Assembly: GCA_021399445.1 (NCBI GenBank)
Contig: JAJTUQ010000003.1
Coordinates: 6,944,001-7,008,000, forward strand
Source: Xylogone sp. PMI_703
Taxonomy: Eukaryota > Ascomycota > Leotiomycetes
Reading direction: 5' to 3'
Length of the DNA: 64,000 nucleotides
Shown here: one piece after another, positions 11,350 to 21,929 of the stretch
Layout: each line of letters starts with the position of its first letter
Numbering within the stretch: the first letter of the stretch is position 1
Translations under genes and position numbers: made by a program
Notes under the pieces: model-generated
Told to the model about the DNA's origin: nothing
The model's database searches: none
What the model saw: the letters and a program-made list of their open reading frames with translations, nothing else

Positions 11350-12770
11350 TACTCTTCAGCTCATCAACCACAAGAGCGGTGAACGCTTTCTTGAGCTCGA
11401 CTCTGATCTCATAGCTCTTTGACTGAACAGATTCCTTGGAAACGCGCGTCCCAGATTCGCCGTGGCCCCCAAGACGGCGGTGAACTGATCCCTAGTATTT
11501 TCTCCAGTTATATTGCGGATTTGTATCCTTAAAAAGTAATAAACGCTCCTCCTCCAGGAGCCAAGCACGCATCCTAGCATCTTGGGAAGACGGCTCTGGC
11601 CACCTCTTCAGACACATTGTCCGATTCAGCAGTTGCCAGTGGGCTATTTCGAGGAGGACAAGGCCAAGGCGACGCGAGGTCATTTTATTACTCTGTTGTC
11701 AGGCGTACTCTAATCCCGATAGAATCGGGATCTCCACGTCAAATTTGTCTCCAGAACGTGGAAAAACAATATTGTCGTTATGAATTTATTTGTGTATCCA
11801 ATTTGTTGTGTGTAGGTATAAGAGTGAAATGGTTAGCCCCCATGAAAGAGATATCCGTTGAGCTATAGTGGATTTGTAGAAGCTTCCACCAAGGATTGTG
11901 TGGAGGGCCTTCAGTGTGCAATGTACTTTGGAACAGTGATTAAACTATTGAGATCTTTTCAATGTCAAAACCCTAATTGCGGCGTATATTTAACAACATC
12001 TCATCTGAAATGTGGTTGGGTTCCTTTAACCGCAATAAGTCTCGAAATATATCTTCGTTCTCGTTTAGATGGGTGACCCTATCTTCGGTGGCTTAAAAAA
12101 TCTCTATCAAACGAGTGACCGCCTCAGCCATGCCCCTAAGCTCTTTAACATCGCTGCGTACAATTACCAGCTCGTAATACGTCTTAGCCGTGATATCATG
12201 GGTTCTTTTGCGTGGTAGTCGCCCATCAGCCCTTGGACACACTCGTTCAGGCTATGAAAATTTTATAGTAATGCCTCGAAGGCCTCTTTATTGACCATGG
12301 CCCATCGAACCCGAGAGGAACGAGTAGCTATATCTTTGGCGCTCTTATCTCCATTGGACATCCACTTTATAATGTGGTTATTACCTAGTAGACACATGTG
12401 CTCTTCCTTGGTCTTCTCACAGGCAATAGCCAGGCCTGAAACATCTTTAACAGTATTTATTTATGTCCATAACCCTCGTATCAGTGTCCTTGATTATGTT
12501 CTTGATATGGGTTCAGCTTATTTTTTCAGCGTGCATTATGTCTCTGAATTCTCCTAGTAACCATCCTATGCGAGAGACAATATTGTAGAGTTCGACAGCA
12601 TTCGTCCCGAGCTTCATCGCAACACTAAACTCTTGTAGAATGTCAGTCAGCCAAACTCAAGCAAGTAGCTGGTTGTACTCAATCATCAGTCGTATTCGGC
12701 ATTGTTCGCATTCTTGGACGTATCGATCACGGCAGAGAGGAATTTTAAAACTGTTTGTTTCTTAGTGTAC
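11350..12770 (-). pseudogene. Decayed gene, probably with a HeLo-like N-terminal domain
   Basis: Reading from high to low coordinates, frames broken by stops show KQTVLKFLSAVIDTSKNAN (about 12765-12705) and then SSRVRWAMVNKEAFEALL, a stop, and FHSLNECVQGLM (about 12330-12215). The second piece resembles the R(V/F)RWAxxxKxxFExLL stretch of prion-inhibition and propagation (HeLo) domains of fungal cell-death proteins. Shorter open pieces on the same strand continue to about 11350 (DQFTAVLGATANLGRAF). There are many stops, so it is dead. The HeLo call rests on pattern memory and is tentative. Confidence 0.4.
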
Positions 12771-14234
12771 CATAATCACAGGTTACAAGACAACTGACCT
12801 CTGACAGAGTTATCAAAACACGCCAAACATTAATGATGTTACCCCGAGTACAAGACCGCCCGCCGTCGCTGGATCCATTGGGTGATGCAACTAATTGTGT
12901 ATGCCAGTAAAGACATCAAAAATGATGAGAGGTGCTAATTGTGGCCAATGCTCGTAATTATAGTTTCACGAAAAGCTGGAGAGCATCGCCTGACTGGTCG
13001 TCATCTGTTCGCTACTAACTTTTGCGTAAATCAACACAATTCTACACCAAGCTCACATCTACGCCGCTGGTGTGCGGCAGAAGTGCATGCCGTTCTTGTG
13101 TCAACATCAGGGTACAACCATCTTCCTGTTCAGCCCTATCCATCCGGCACACCATTCCTGGAGGAAGTGACACAAATTTCAGTTACTTTGTAATAACAAA
13201 AAAACCGGGTCTAAAAGTACAACACCTCCTGCCGGAAGCCTGGTATCCGCACTTAGAACATGTACGATAAAAGCGGGAATCAAAGTAATTTGTATGTATT
13301 AAATAATCAGGACAAAAAAAAGCTAAAAAGCAAATAGACTATTAACCGATTAAGTTCTATACTACTAGGAAAAGATGTTTGACGTTAGACTTTTGTGTTT
13401 GAAAAATAGAAACCATGTACATCTTCTCTTACGACAATCTTGGAATGATAAAGTTTATCATATTCACACTGGCCTAACTTTATAATACTATTACTAATTA
13501 GACTCATACTAAGACCAGATTTACACCTTAAATCAAGAATGTGGAAAAGTGATTCCACATCAAAATAAGGGGAAATCTAGCTGTCTCCTTCGTTGACGCG
13601 TCGATACGTCATAAATTCTGTTTACACAGCTCTCAGATGCCTATCCCTCCTCTCTTCCTTTTTACTTTCCTTTTCTAGCTAACAAGGAACAGATATCTAG
13701 GGAATGCAGCATGCTGGTGGGCACGCCCACAAAATGCTAGTGAAGCTAGCGTTACCACATTATTAAGAAGGCATTGGAGCAAAGTGGGTCGGAAATTCCG
13801 TTACGGAGGATGTAGTACCGGATCCGACAATTGGAATCAAAGCTAGCCGACGGCTATGCGTGTCGTATAATATTACTAATCTGATTATCGAATGTAGATG
13901 TTGTGCAACTAATGTAGACAAATCAATAAGCAAGCGGAGGGGCAGGGGCAAGGGACCTGCCCCAGTACACTGCTCTTGCTTCCAAGTGCCATATTTATGC
14001 CGCTATGGCCCCCAGACTCCCCAAACTGTACGTCTTCTATGCTGATAGCTGTGGGAACTGCAATGGCCGGCACTCTTGTACGACCACGGAACCGCAGCCA
14101 CAGCCTTATGCCCGTTCTTGGGGTTCGACTGGGGCATTTACTACACTGTGCATACCGAGGTTACATATTCTGCTTACACACTAAGTACCGCTACCAGCAC
14201 GTGTGACGTACCAGACAAATCTAGATGGTAATAC
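12771..14234. other. Gene-free stretch
   Basis: Only short open frames without recognisable domains are present. Nothing conserved was recognised. Confidence 0.45.
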
Positions 14235-14235
14235 G

Positions 14236-14337
14236 CACTGGCTATCTTTATCGGTTTTGCTGCCCAGCTCGTCATATATCTCAATCTGGGGAAGGATGAG
14301 AGCATATCCCCCAGCAATATATCTGAGATAGCCAGTG
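14236..14337. repeat. Short inverted-repeat element, 102 bp
   Basis: CACTGGCTATCT at 14236-14247 is matched exactly by its reverse complement at 14326-14337. A second nested pairing (CTGGGG with CCCCAG) lies inside. The whole could fold into a cruciform or be a tiny foldback element. Confidence 0.5.
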
Positions 14338-14755
14338 TTGCTTGTAAATGATGATGCCGTTGTGCTTGTGTATAAGTACCATAATATTGCGCATTAAGTT
14401 CACGTTTTAGACATACCAGACAAATACTAATCTATATTTTGAGGTTGATTGTACAGCACTAATACACACTTGAACGAGTTACCGAGTGCGAGCATGTCAG
14501 TCCAGATTAAGCTCCGATACGTCAGCAGATAATTGTACGGGTGCGGATAGAAGCCCCGCGCACGCAGATTTGGTGGCTTGGGCCAGGGTTCACGGGCCGA
14601 GGGCTTGAGCTAGGTCAGGGTGGGCCGGATAGGGCGGGCTCGGCGATTTTAGGGCGAGATCTGCCTTCTCGAAGCCCGTTTAGGGTAACGATGATGGACG
14701 TCTAACTAAGCCTAGCCAGTCTATTGCTTGATTACTTCTTCGTATCATATGAATA

Positions 14756-14970
14756 CTATCCCCTACTCCAAATGCATCCCCCCAGGAGTGTAAACAAGCT
14801 CAATCCTCTGTACTGTGGATACTTTCTCCATACAAACATTACTCAAATAAGAGAATAGGGTCTTTGCCGTCCTTGTCAGATCTCACCAAGTGCCCATAAT
14901 ACAGTACCATACACTTTAACCCTTGTTTTTACGCTGCTAGGGACATGCATTTAAGGAGTTCGGAGAATAG
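14756..14970 (+). mobile_element. MITE copy 1 (Tc1/mariner-like, TA target)
   Basis: About 215 bp, sharing its whole length with the element at 20061-20283 at roughly 75-80% identity. The ends are imperfect inverted repeats starting CTATCCCC and including AAATGCATC. The left flank is TA; the right flank is TC, a likely mutated TA. It has no coding capacity, so it is non-autonomous. Confidence 0.7.
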
Positions 14971-15809
14971 TCATTATAAGCAATACGATAGGTTCTGTGG
15001 GGTTAGCGCCTGGGAACTGGGTTGGTGGGGCCTAGGTCATTGCAGAGGAACTTGCTCACGGAAGTGATTCCTTACCGCAGGCACCTAGGCCTACTGCGGT
15101 CGATAGCGATTCCTATACGGTTACACTTGATTTAACTAATCCTAATCTGTAAATCACATACAGTCCTCGACCAAATAGCCTGTGCCGTCAGGATTCTCGA
15201 TTTTTTAATATTGTCTTTAACGCCATTTTTCTCGACGAGGGTGCACCGTACAGACAATTGAATACCCTCACTTGAACCAGTTGCGTCGAATATATGACCC
15301 AGTGAGTTTTGAACCATGTCTACTGAAAACATAACGCCACCAGAGTACTTTACTACAGTACACGCCCGATTAAACCCCCACTTAATGTCTGTGCTCTGCC
15401 ATGGAATTGTATGGGTAAGTTCCTCTTCAAGTAATAGTGCGCTGATGCGGGGCGGGGGTTTAATAGGGCCTGTATGAAAGTACGCAATTGTACCCACCGA
15501 GGCGGGTATCCACGAGACTACAACAGGCTGGTACTTTTAATCGGATCTGTACTGTAAGATCCCCTTGAGCTTCTCGGGGCACGAAGCCTAGTTGGAATTC
15601 CTACTCTGTACTAGTGCGCGGATGACTCTAGCCGTTCCTTATGTGCCGCTTACCAGCGTCACAGCCGGTACGAGATGTCAGCACGACGTTACAGTACAGG
15701 CCACGATACAATACTTCCGTAATCTACCTCATACAGGGCCGAATAAACTACACCCCTACAGCTGTGTGCACACCTTTGCCATCCGTTACAGTTTAATGCC
15801 GCTTTATTG
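14971..15809. other. Gene-free stretch, one long frame of doubtful reality
   Basis: A 121-codon open frame on the minus strand (15497-15132) has no ATG at its start and no recognisable domain. Nothing else was seen. Confidence 0.4.
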
Positions 15810-16230
15810 ATAATTTTTAGTATTTTGTATGATAACCATTAACTTTAATCACTGCCTTATATTATTTAAGCAGCTTCTTAATTAATTCTTTAATTCTTTT
15901 ATATATAATTACTTTTTAAGCGTTTTTTATAACACTTTTGTATTTAATATATAAATTATAAACATTTAAATAATGTTTTTTAAACTATTCTTTTATTTTA
16001 CCTTATATAATTTTGATTAATTTAATTAATTATAAAAGATTTATTAAAGAATTAAAATTATAATTCTAGAATATAAAACTTTTATAATAATTATATTTAT
16101 CTGAAATTAAGCTTTAAAGTATTTAACTACTACTTAAGTAAATTAATAATTATAAACAGCCTTAGTAAAAGACTTACTTTTATTACCTCTATAATTAATA
16201 AGAATAGATATTATAAGTCTTTATCTAGGT
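15810..16230. other. Large AT-rich RIP-like island
   Basis: About 420 bp of almost pure A/T with TTAATTAATT- and TATAA-rich runs, the longest such island in the window, lying between mixed-composition DNA on both sides. The best explanation is a heavily RIPed transposon copy. Confidence 0.6.
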
Positions 16231-17070
16231 CCATGCGAGAAATCTCATTGTGGCCCTTCGGATACTACGGAGAAGCGGTACATTGCTACAGGGTGCGGCA
16301 TATTGCTCCAGGGTACGGCCCCGCTGCAGTAGTGATCCGCCTTCTGACGATCTGCGGCATGCTTAGGCATCTGAGTGGCGTTTTCGGCTTAGTTGCTTAT
16401 CACAACGTTGGCATTCGTCTCACAATGCAGCTAGATAGTTTACACGTTTACACCTTACTAGGCAGGCCTGGGGGATCGGAAGTTGGATATCGGAGCGGCC
16501 ATACAGTACGCAGCAATCGTGCTTTAAACCAGATTAGCGCTTTGCAGGTAGAAACTAGACAAAAAAGATGATAACTCGCGAGTACTGCTCATGACCAACG
16601 CTTTAATTATAACAGGTATGGGGTTTAACTCTGATAAGATAGCTCGTTTGTTATCGCTGAGCGGATACAGTTGCCTACGAGAGGTAGCTCCGATTAGGTT
16701 GCTTAGGTATATCCATTTATGTATTTAGTTCAGGACTGTTCTCACCCCTGAGTTAGCCTTTTTCAATCAGTCTTGTTCGACAAGAGTTATGTTAACTCTA
16801 GACATACTGCATTGGGATTACAACAATCTGGTAACTGACTAATCTTAAACACTCCTGCTTATAAGATGATATCTAATCAAGATGTCGAAAGCTCTAGTGT
16901 CTTATAGCTGCCGTGGTGTTTATATAGTGTTTGCTATCGAGATCACATTGTCTCGTCAAACCATTTACACAGTGTATCTTATTGCACATTATACGATCTC
17001 TGTTCAGGTCTGCCTCTGAGATCTCTGGCCATCCAGATAGGTACCCGGTACTGTTTGCAAGTACACCAGG
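16231..17070. other. Intergenic upstream of the first Zn2Cys6 regulator
   Basis: An open frame at 16233-16571 (112 codons) has no recognisable domain and starts right at the edge of the AT island. The right part should hold the promoter of the downstream regulator. Confidence 0.4.
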
Positions 17071-19318
17071 ATGCCTGCCCATCAGAAACGGGTGCAAAGA
17101 TATCCTGCTCCATCCCCTACTACTACACCATTGCTGATTGGGAACGCAGAACCGCTCCGAGTATGCCACTTCTGATCTGGCATGTACCCGCTGCCGTGAG
17201 CGCAAAATACGATGCGGCCGTGAGCGTCCTCAATGCAATAATTGCGAACGAGACGATGCCACGATATGTATCTATCAAAATCCCGCCAAGAGGGTGAACC
17301 ACATAAAGTTATTGTGAGTGCCACTGCAACTATCTACATAATTAGAATATGTCTGACCCGGGCTCAGATATGACGGCGTTAGCGGGATTGAAGACCGTTT
17401 GACTACAATAGAATCGCATTTGAGTCGTCTTACTGACATATTCGCCCAGAGCGCGAACCAGGATGGTACTCTCTCTGATGTTCCATTCCTGCAACCCCCC
17501 TCTGATCAACGCAGTTTTGACGATGGCGAAAACGATAACAGCTCAGAGAGCTCTTCCTTGCACACCGATGATTCTACTGACTTCCATATTCTCTACAAGC
17601 AGGTGGACATGGCTGGCCGCTATCACGGACTCTCGTCACTCGCTGCTCTATGCAACGAGTTTCGGATATGTAACCTGGCTGCATCCAATGCTCCTTTGCA
17701 AGACATGCTACAGAATTTGTGTGAAGCTGCCAGTGTTACGGAGCCTTTCCCACCATACGGCGACCAGCCTCTCATATATCTCTTGCCTAAACAACAAGCT
17801 ATTACCGCTATTGAGTATTTCTTCGAAAATGTTGACTGTACCACTGACATCTTTGTACAAAGCAACTTACTTGCCAATTTCGAGCGTGTATATTCAAATA
17901 TAGTAGACCTTGAAGACGAGGCATGGGCTATCTGCTTCCAGGCCATCACTCTACTCGTTTTGGGTATGGAGATCACTGCTCAGACTAACAACGCTCTATT
18001 TGGCGACTTTGCTCGTTCGATTCTCCCGAGTCGCGCTGCGCTGGTCAACTCCCGTTTGCTGACTACGCCGAAACTTATTAATGTTCAGACTTTGATAATC
18101 TTAGTACTGCTTCGATGCTCAACTACTACTAGTCTCGATAGCTAATCGCTTTACTAGAGTGTCGCAGCGCAACAATTCGACCCTTCTGGATGGGCAGAGC
18201 TTATCTTCAGTCATGCTTGCATGCTTGCAAGAACCATGGGCCTTCATTATGCCCCAATCTTACCCCACAACGCCAGTACAGACGATGAGTTGGAGCGGGC
18301 TAAAGTTGTACAGTCCTTGTACTCCCGTGACAAGAGCTTGTGTACCACTCGCGGATCTCTGTCCTGGCTACCAAGTTACGACTGTAACATCATCCCTCAA
18401 CTACGCACTGCTGTGAAGAACGAGCAACCTTATTCGGATCGATTGAGTCTGGCAATAATCCAGGAGGATATCTATCGTCTTACACATGCTACCTCGCGCC
18501 GTAAACCTAGTTCAACTAACAAGTTACAACCAGCATTGCAGTCTATCGACCAGCATCTAGACCAATATGCACGCGCCTTCGGCATTTTTGAGTTTCAAGC
18601 TTCCTATTTCAATTCACCTCGCCGCGCTATTGTACCATTAGAGTTCCTGGCAACCCGTATACTTGTCCTAAAACTCGGGTCGGGGTCGCGATATGGCGAG
18701 CAAATCCGTTCAGATGCAAGAGCCAGCTGCCTTCTGCTACTGATTGCCCTAGGAGACCAGGATCCTCACGTCATTAATGCATTCAACTCATTGGATCACT
18801 ACACAACCTCCTCCCCTTCCAAAGATGAGAACTCGCCCGCAATTGAGTCAAGCAAAATACCTTTTATTAGCGTGCTTGATGCTTTCTCGGTGCCAGCATT
18901 CTTTATATTACTAGAAGCCCTTCTCCAGAATACAGATGACGATGGTTTTGCGAGGTCTAAAGCGGATTTCGATCTCTTGCAGAGAGTATCAGATTGCTAC
19001 AACAAAAGTATAGGTCAGATGCAACCCGGTAGCTACCATCGCAAGGTTGCATGGGTTTTTGATCAACTGCTCAAAATGACCGACCTATTCGCACAAGCCC
19101 AACATCAGGCGGGACCAGTACCTCCGACAGCATCCGTGGATGAACCGATGCTATCCAACCTATTACCCAATATTTCATCTCTTGACCCTCAGCCAGTCAT
19201 CCCCTCTGACGCACCCGCGGCACTCACGTCAGGAGATCTACCAAATTCGTCTTTCTTCTCACAATCACTGACGAGCACATCTTTGTCTTGGGGTGACTGG
19301 TCGCCTGTTCATCTCTAG
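17071..19318 (+). CDS. Zn2Cys6 transcription factor with fungal-specific regulatory domain
   Basis: Four exons (17071-17091, 17150-17313, 17368-18103, 18158-19318) give 693 residues. The zinc cluster lies near residues 17-43: CTRC, RERKIR, C, GRERPQ, CNNC, ERDDATI, C. A short linker and a coiled-coil-like stretch (IEDRLTTIESHLSRL) follow, as in Gal4-type dimers. The middle homology region is recognised around the third intron by LINVQTLIIL joined to SVAAQQFDPSGW and then ARTMGLHY, the usual fungal_trans core. The first exon (only seven codons) and its GTGCAA donor are the weakest part of the model. It is a nuclear DNA-binding regulator expected to bind CGG-containing sites. It stands alone between repeats, so its target genes are unknown. 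Confidence 0.85.
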
Positions 19319-19564
19319 CAAGGCCAAATATACCGCTTGATTCGACAAAATTGGTGGATGACTTCTCGAGGCATATAATAGTCCACAAATCTTAAGCCTT
19401 CGGCCTTGCGCAGTGAAGGGAATAGATTTAGCGCATTTAGATATTTCTAGTTAGAATTAGAAGGGACTAAAAGCTTTTACAAAATAAAAGTTATATTTAT
19501 ATAGTATTTAAGTAATATGTTAAAATAGATGTTAAAATATCCCAGCTTTCCCAGCATGTCCCGT
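19319..19564. other. Intergenic, AT-rich tail
   Basis: This is the 3' flank of the regulator, with an A/T-rich patch at about 19440-19540. No gene was seen. Confidence 0.45.
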
Positions 19565-20059
19565 CATAAGAGAAAGTACTGTACTCGATGCAGTGAAGTG
19601 TATCGACTTAGCTTGTATTACTGTATTATTGCATTGTGAACACGGAGTGCATGATGATGAATTGAATGGATTGATAGAACAGACTGGTTGATCTGATTAG
19701 ACAGCACCAACGATCTCCAAGCAAAGAGCTTAATAAATTTCCGTATATTAGGTTTACACCGCCGCTAGCGCTGTAGCCGTAAGTAGAAAATAGAAGACTA
19801 ATACTACTAAATGAATTTTGGTGATTTGCTGTGATAGGTCTAACGGGGAAATGTTCGCAGTTACAGTGTATTATAGTTATTATCAGATAATTGGAGGAAA
19901 ACATAATACTGAACAAATTGGAGAGCATGCTGTGGAGGCCCACGATCGGTCAATCGGGCGCATAGGAATAATCGTTCCATCTGCACTGCTTACTCTGTAG
20001 AGCGCTATAAGAATATGTGTAATACTTTAGTACTCGATCTCTAGGAGCTGTATGTAATT
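19565..20059 (-). repeat. Dispersed repeat copy A (about 450-490 bp)
   Basis: Read on the minus strand, this matches 52490-52980 on the plus strand over nearly its full length, from TACAGCTCCT to beyond GCACTCCGTGTTC and on to a shared GAGTACAGTACTTTC / CAAGTACAGTACTTTC region. Differences are mostly C to T and G to A, with this copy the more AT-rich, as RIP would leave. It contains no coding signal. It may be a solo LTR or an old non-autonomous element. Confidence 0.75.
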
Positions 20060-20060
20060 A

Positions 20061-20283
20061 CTATCCCCCCTTCCCCAAATGCATCTCCAGCAGTGTAAAC
20101 AAGCTAATTCAGTGACCTGATTGCTCAATCCCCTGTATTGCAGATACTTTCTCCATAAAAATGTTACTCAAATAAGAAAGTGAAATCTTTACGGTCTTTG
20201 TCAGATCTCACTGAGTGCCCGCAATAACATCCCCTTTTGATCCTCGTCTTTACGCTGCTAGGGGGATGCATTTAGGGCGATAG
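20061..20283 (+). mobile_element. MITE copy 2 (Tc1/mariner-like, TA target)
   Basis: A 223-bp element flanked by TA at 20059-20060 and 20284-20285. Terminal inverted repeats begin CTATCCCCCC and end GGGCGATAG, with AAATGCATC / GGATGCATTT inside them. It is homologous to 14756-14970. Its left end sits exactly at the edge of dispersed repeat copy A. Confidence 0.78.
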
Positions 20284-20285
20284 TA

Positions 20286-20683
20286 CAATCTTCCCTCCCA
20301 TTTGATTGTTAGGACGCTTCACTGTGGCAATGTTGGGTGCTTTACTTCGGGGCATGGGCCAGAAGCCCTTAGCCAACAAGTACCGTAACATAATCTCACA
20401 TCTACCGGTGTTAGACTATCAGGGGTGGGACAGACCCTGTTTCCTGGTGGACAAAATAAGTAATTGGCATAGTGGTATCTGATAGGCTACTGCGTATTGG
20501 TGCCCAATTAGGTAATACTGTGCCAACTAAGCTAAGTTATTTTTCCACCGGGAGCCTTGTGTCAGCAATCACCCATACAAAAGGGGTTCAAGATCCTTGT
20601 GTAATCAGCAAAATCTAATACAGATTCGGCTATACTAGCTCTGGTAGATGTGAACTAGTCGTCATTGCTTACCGCAGAATTTG
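20286..20683. other. Gene-free stretch between two MITEs
   Basis: No coding exon or obvious repeat was recognised. Confidence 0.4.
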
Positions 20684-20885
20684 TATCCCCTTGGCCGGTG
20701 AAAATGGCTTACTTTTTGCACAACAATCATATTTCTATTTTTGATGACTCCGTTAAATTAATAAGTATATTAGTAGTTTCTAACGAAAGTGTTTAGGATC
20801 ATCTTGTATAATTTAACGGAGCCATCAAAAATGGAAATATGATTGTTGTGTAAAACGTAAGCCATCTTCACCGGCTAAGGGGATA
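20684..20885. mobile_element. Foldback MITE with 77-bp inverted arms
   Basis: Bases 20684-20760 and 20809-20885 are reverse complements with only a handful of mismatches, separated by a 48-bp loop. The outer sequence TATCCCCTT.. pairs with ..AAGGGGATA, so a TA target duplication with arms starting TCCCC fits a Tc1/mariner/pogo-type element. It has no coding capacity. Confidence 0.82.
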
Positions 20886-20939
20886 CACTACACAGGCCAC
20901 AGGACTTCACATACAGAATCCTCTAGGATACACGCACAT

Positions 20940-21085
20940 AGCTCCGTACAGAACTCCAATTAAAGCTTCATTTCCACCCCCAATACAATATCCATTCTAA
21001 ACTCCAATCTACCAATCCCACCTCCAATCCCGCTTCTAATCTCACCTCCAATTCAAGCTCCAACTCAAGCTCCAATATGCGGCTA
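20940..21085. repeat. Degenerate CTCCAAT-type short tandem repeats
   Basis: Units such as ACTCCAAT, CCTCCAAT and GCTCCAACT recur many times with variable spacing on the plus strand. It is simple-sequence DNA just outside the foldback element. Confidence 0.55.
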
Positions 21086-21929
21086 TCCCTCTCCAACCTT
21101 CTCAACCCTTTAGAGCCTTCTAGAACTCTAACTTCTGCTACTCTACCGCTTCTCCAATTCCGGCAATTCCGGCAATCTATTTAACAGCATCACAGCCTTC
21201 TACACCTCTAGAAGCTCTACCTTCAGGCCGACCATTCTTTACGGAGTATGAGTAGGCTACAAACACCAATATGCAACCACTACGGCCGAACTTTCCACAG
21301 CCTCAATCACCAGTCTTACTATGAGGCTCTCAAACAACTTCACCAGTAGGCATTTCTGGTACTTCTTCTGATTTAACCTTTATCGAAGTGGTTATACCTT
21401 TATTTATTACAGCCAGCGATTATTCAACCCTTCAACCATTGCAATGGCTAAGCTTCAAGATTGCAAGCTCTCAGGCTATTAACTTCTTAGATTCTTAAAG
21501 GTCTACCTATTCACTTTACACGGAGATCTTAGGCTTATAACGAAAGCGTACTCCTTTTCTGACATAAATATCAGGAAATCAGTTGAATCTTAAAGATTAC
21601 ATTCAGATAAGTAACCCATACTATATAAACAGCATTTACACTTTAACACCAGAGATGTGGCAGGAAATTAGCATTCAAGGCCTTTCAACGTAAAATGATA
21701 ATAAACTAGTTAAAACCTTCTTGTAAGCGTTAATACACTTTATATAAAGATTATAAAGAGAGTATTAAAGATATAGAGTTAAAGTTATATACACAGTTTA
21801 CATTACTCAAAGGCTGAACATGAGCCAGAAAATCCATTGCAGACACATTAGGTATATAGACGCGGGCTTCTATCATCGTCGTCTCATTTTACTACCCAGA
21901 CCCTGAATCTACCGAGAATCCGAGAATCA
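21086..21929. other. Gene-free stretch downstream of the second Zn2Cys6 gene
   Basis: AT-rich toward the right (about 21700-21800). No gene was seen; the last part is the 3' flank of the regulator on the minus strand. Confidence 0.45.

Noticed and set aside
15132..15497. 121-codon open frame on the minus strand
   Set aside because: It starts with GTG rather than ATG, no exon joins upstream, and no domain is recognised.
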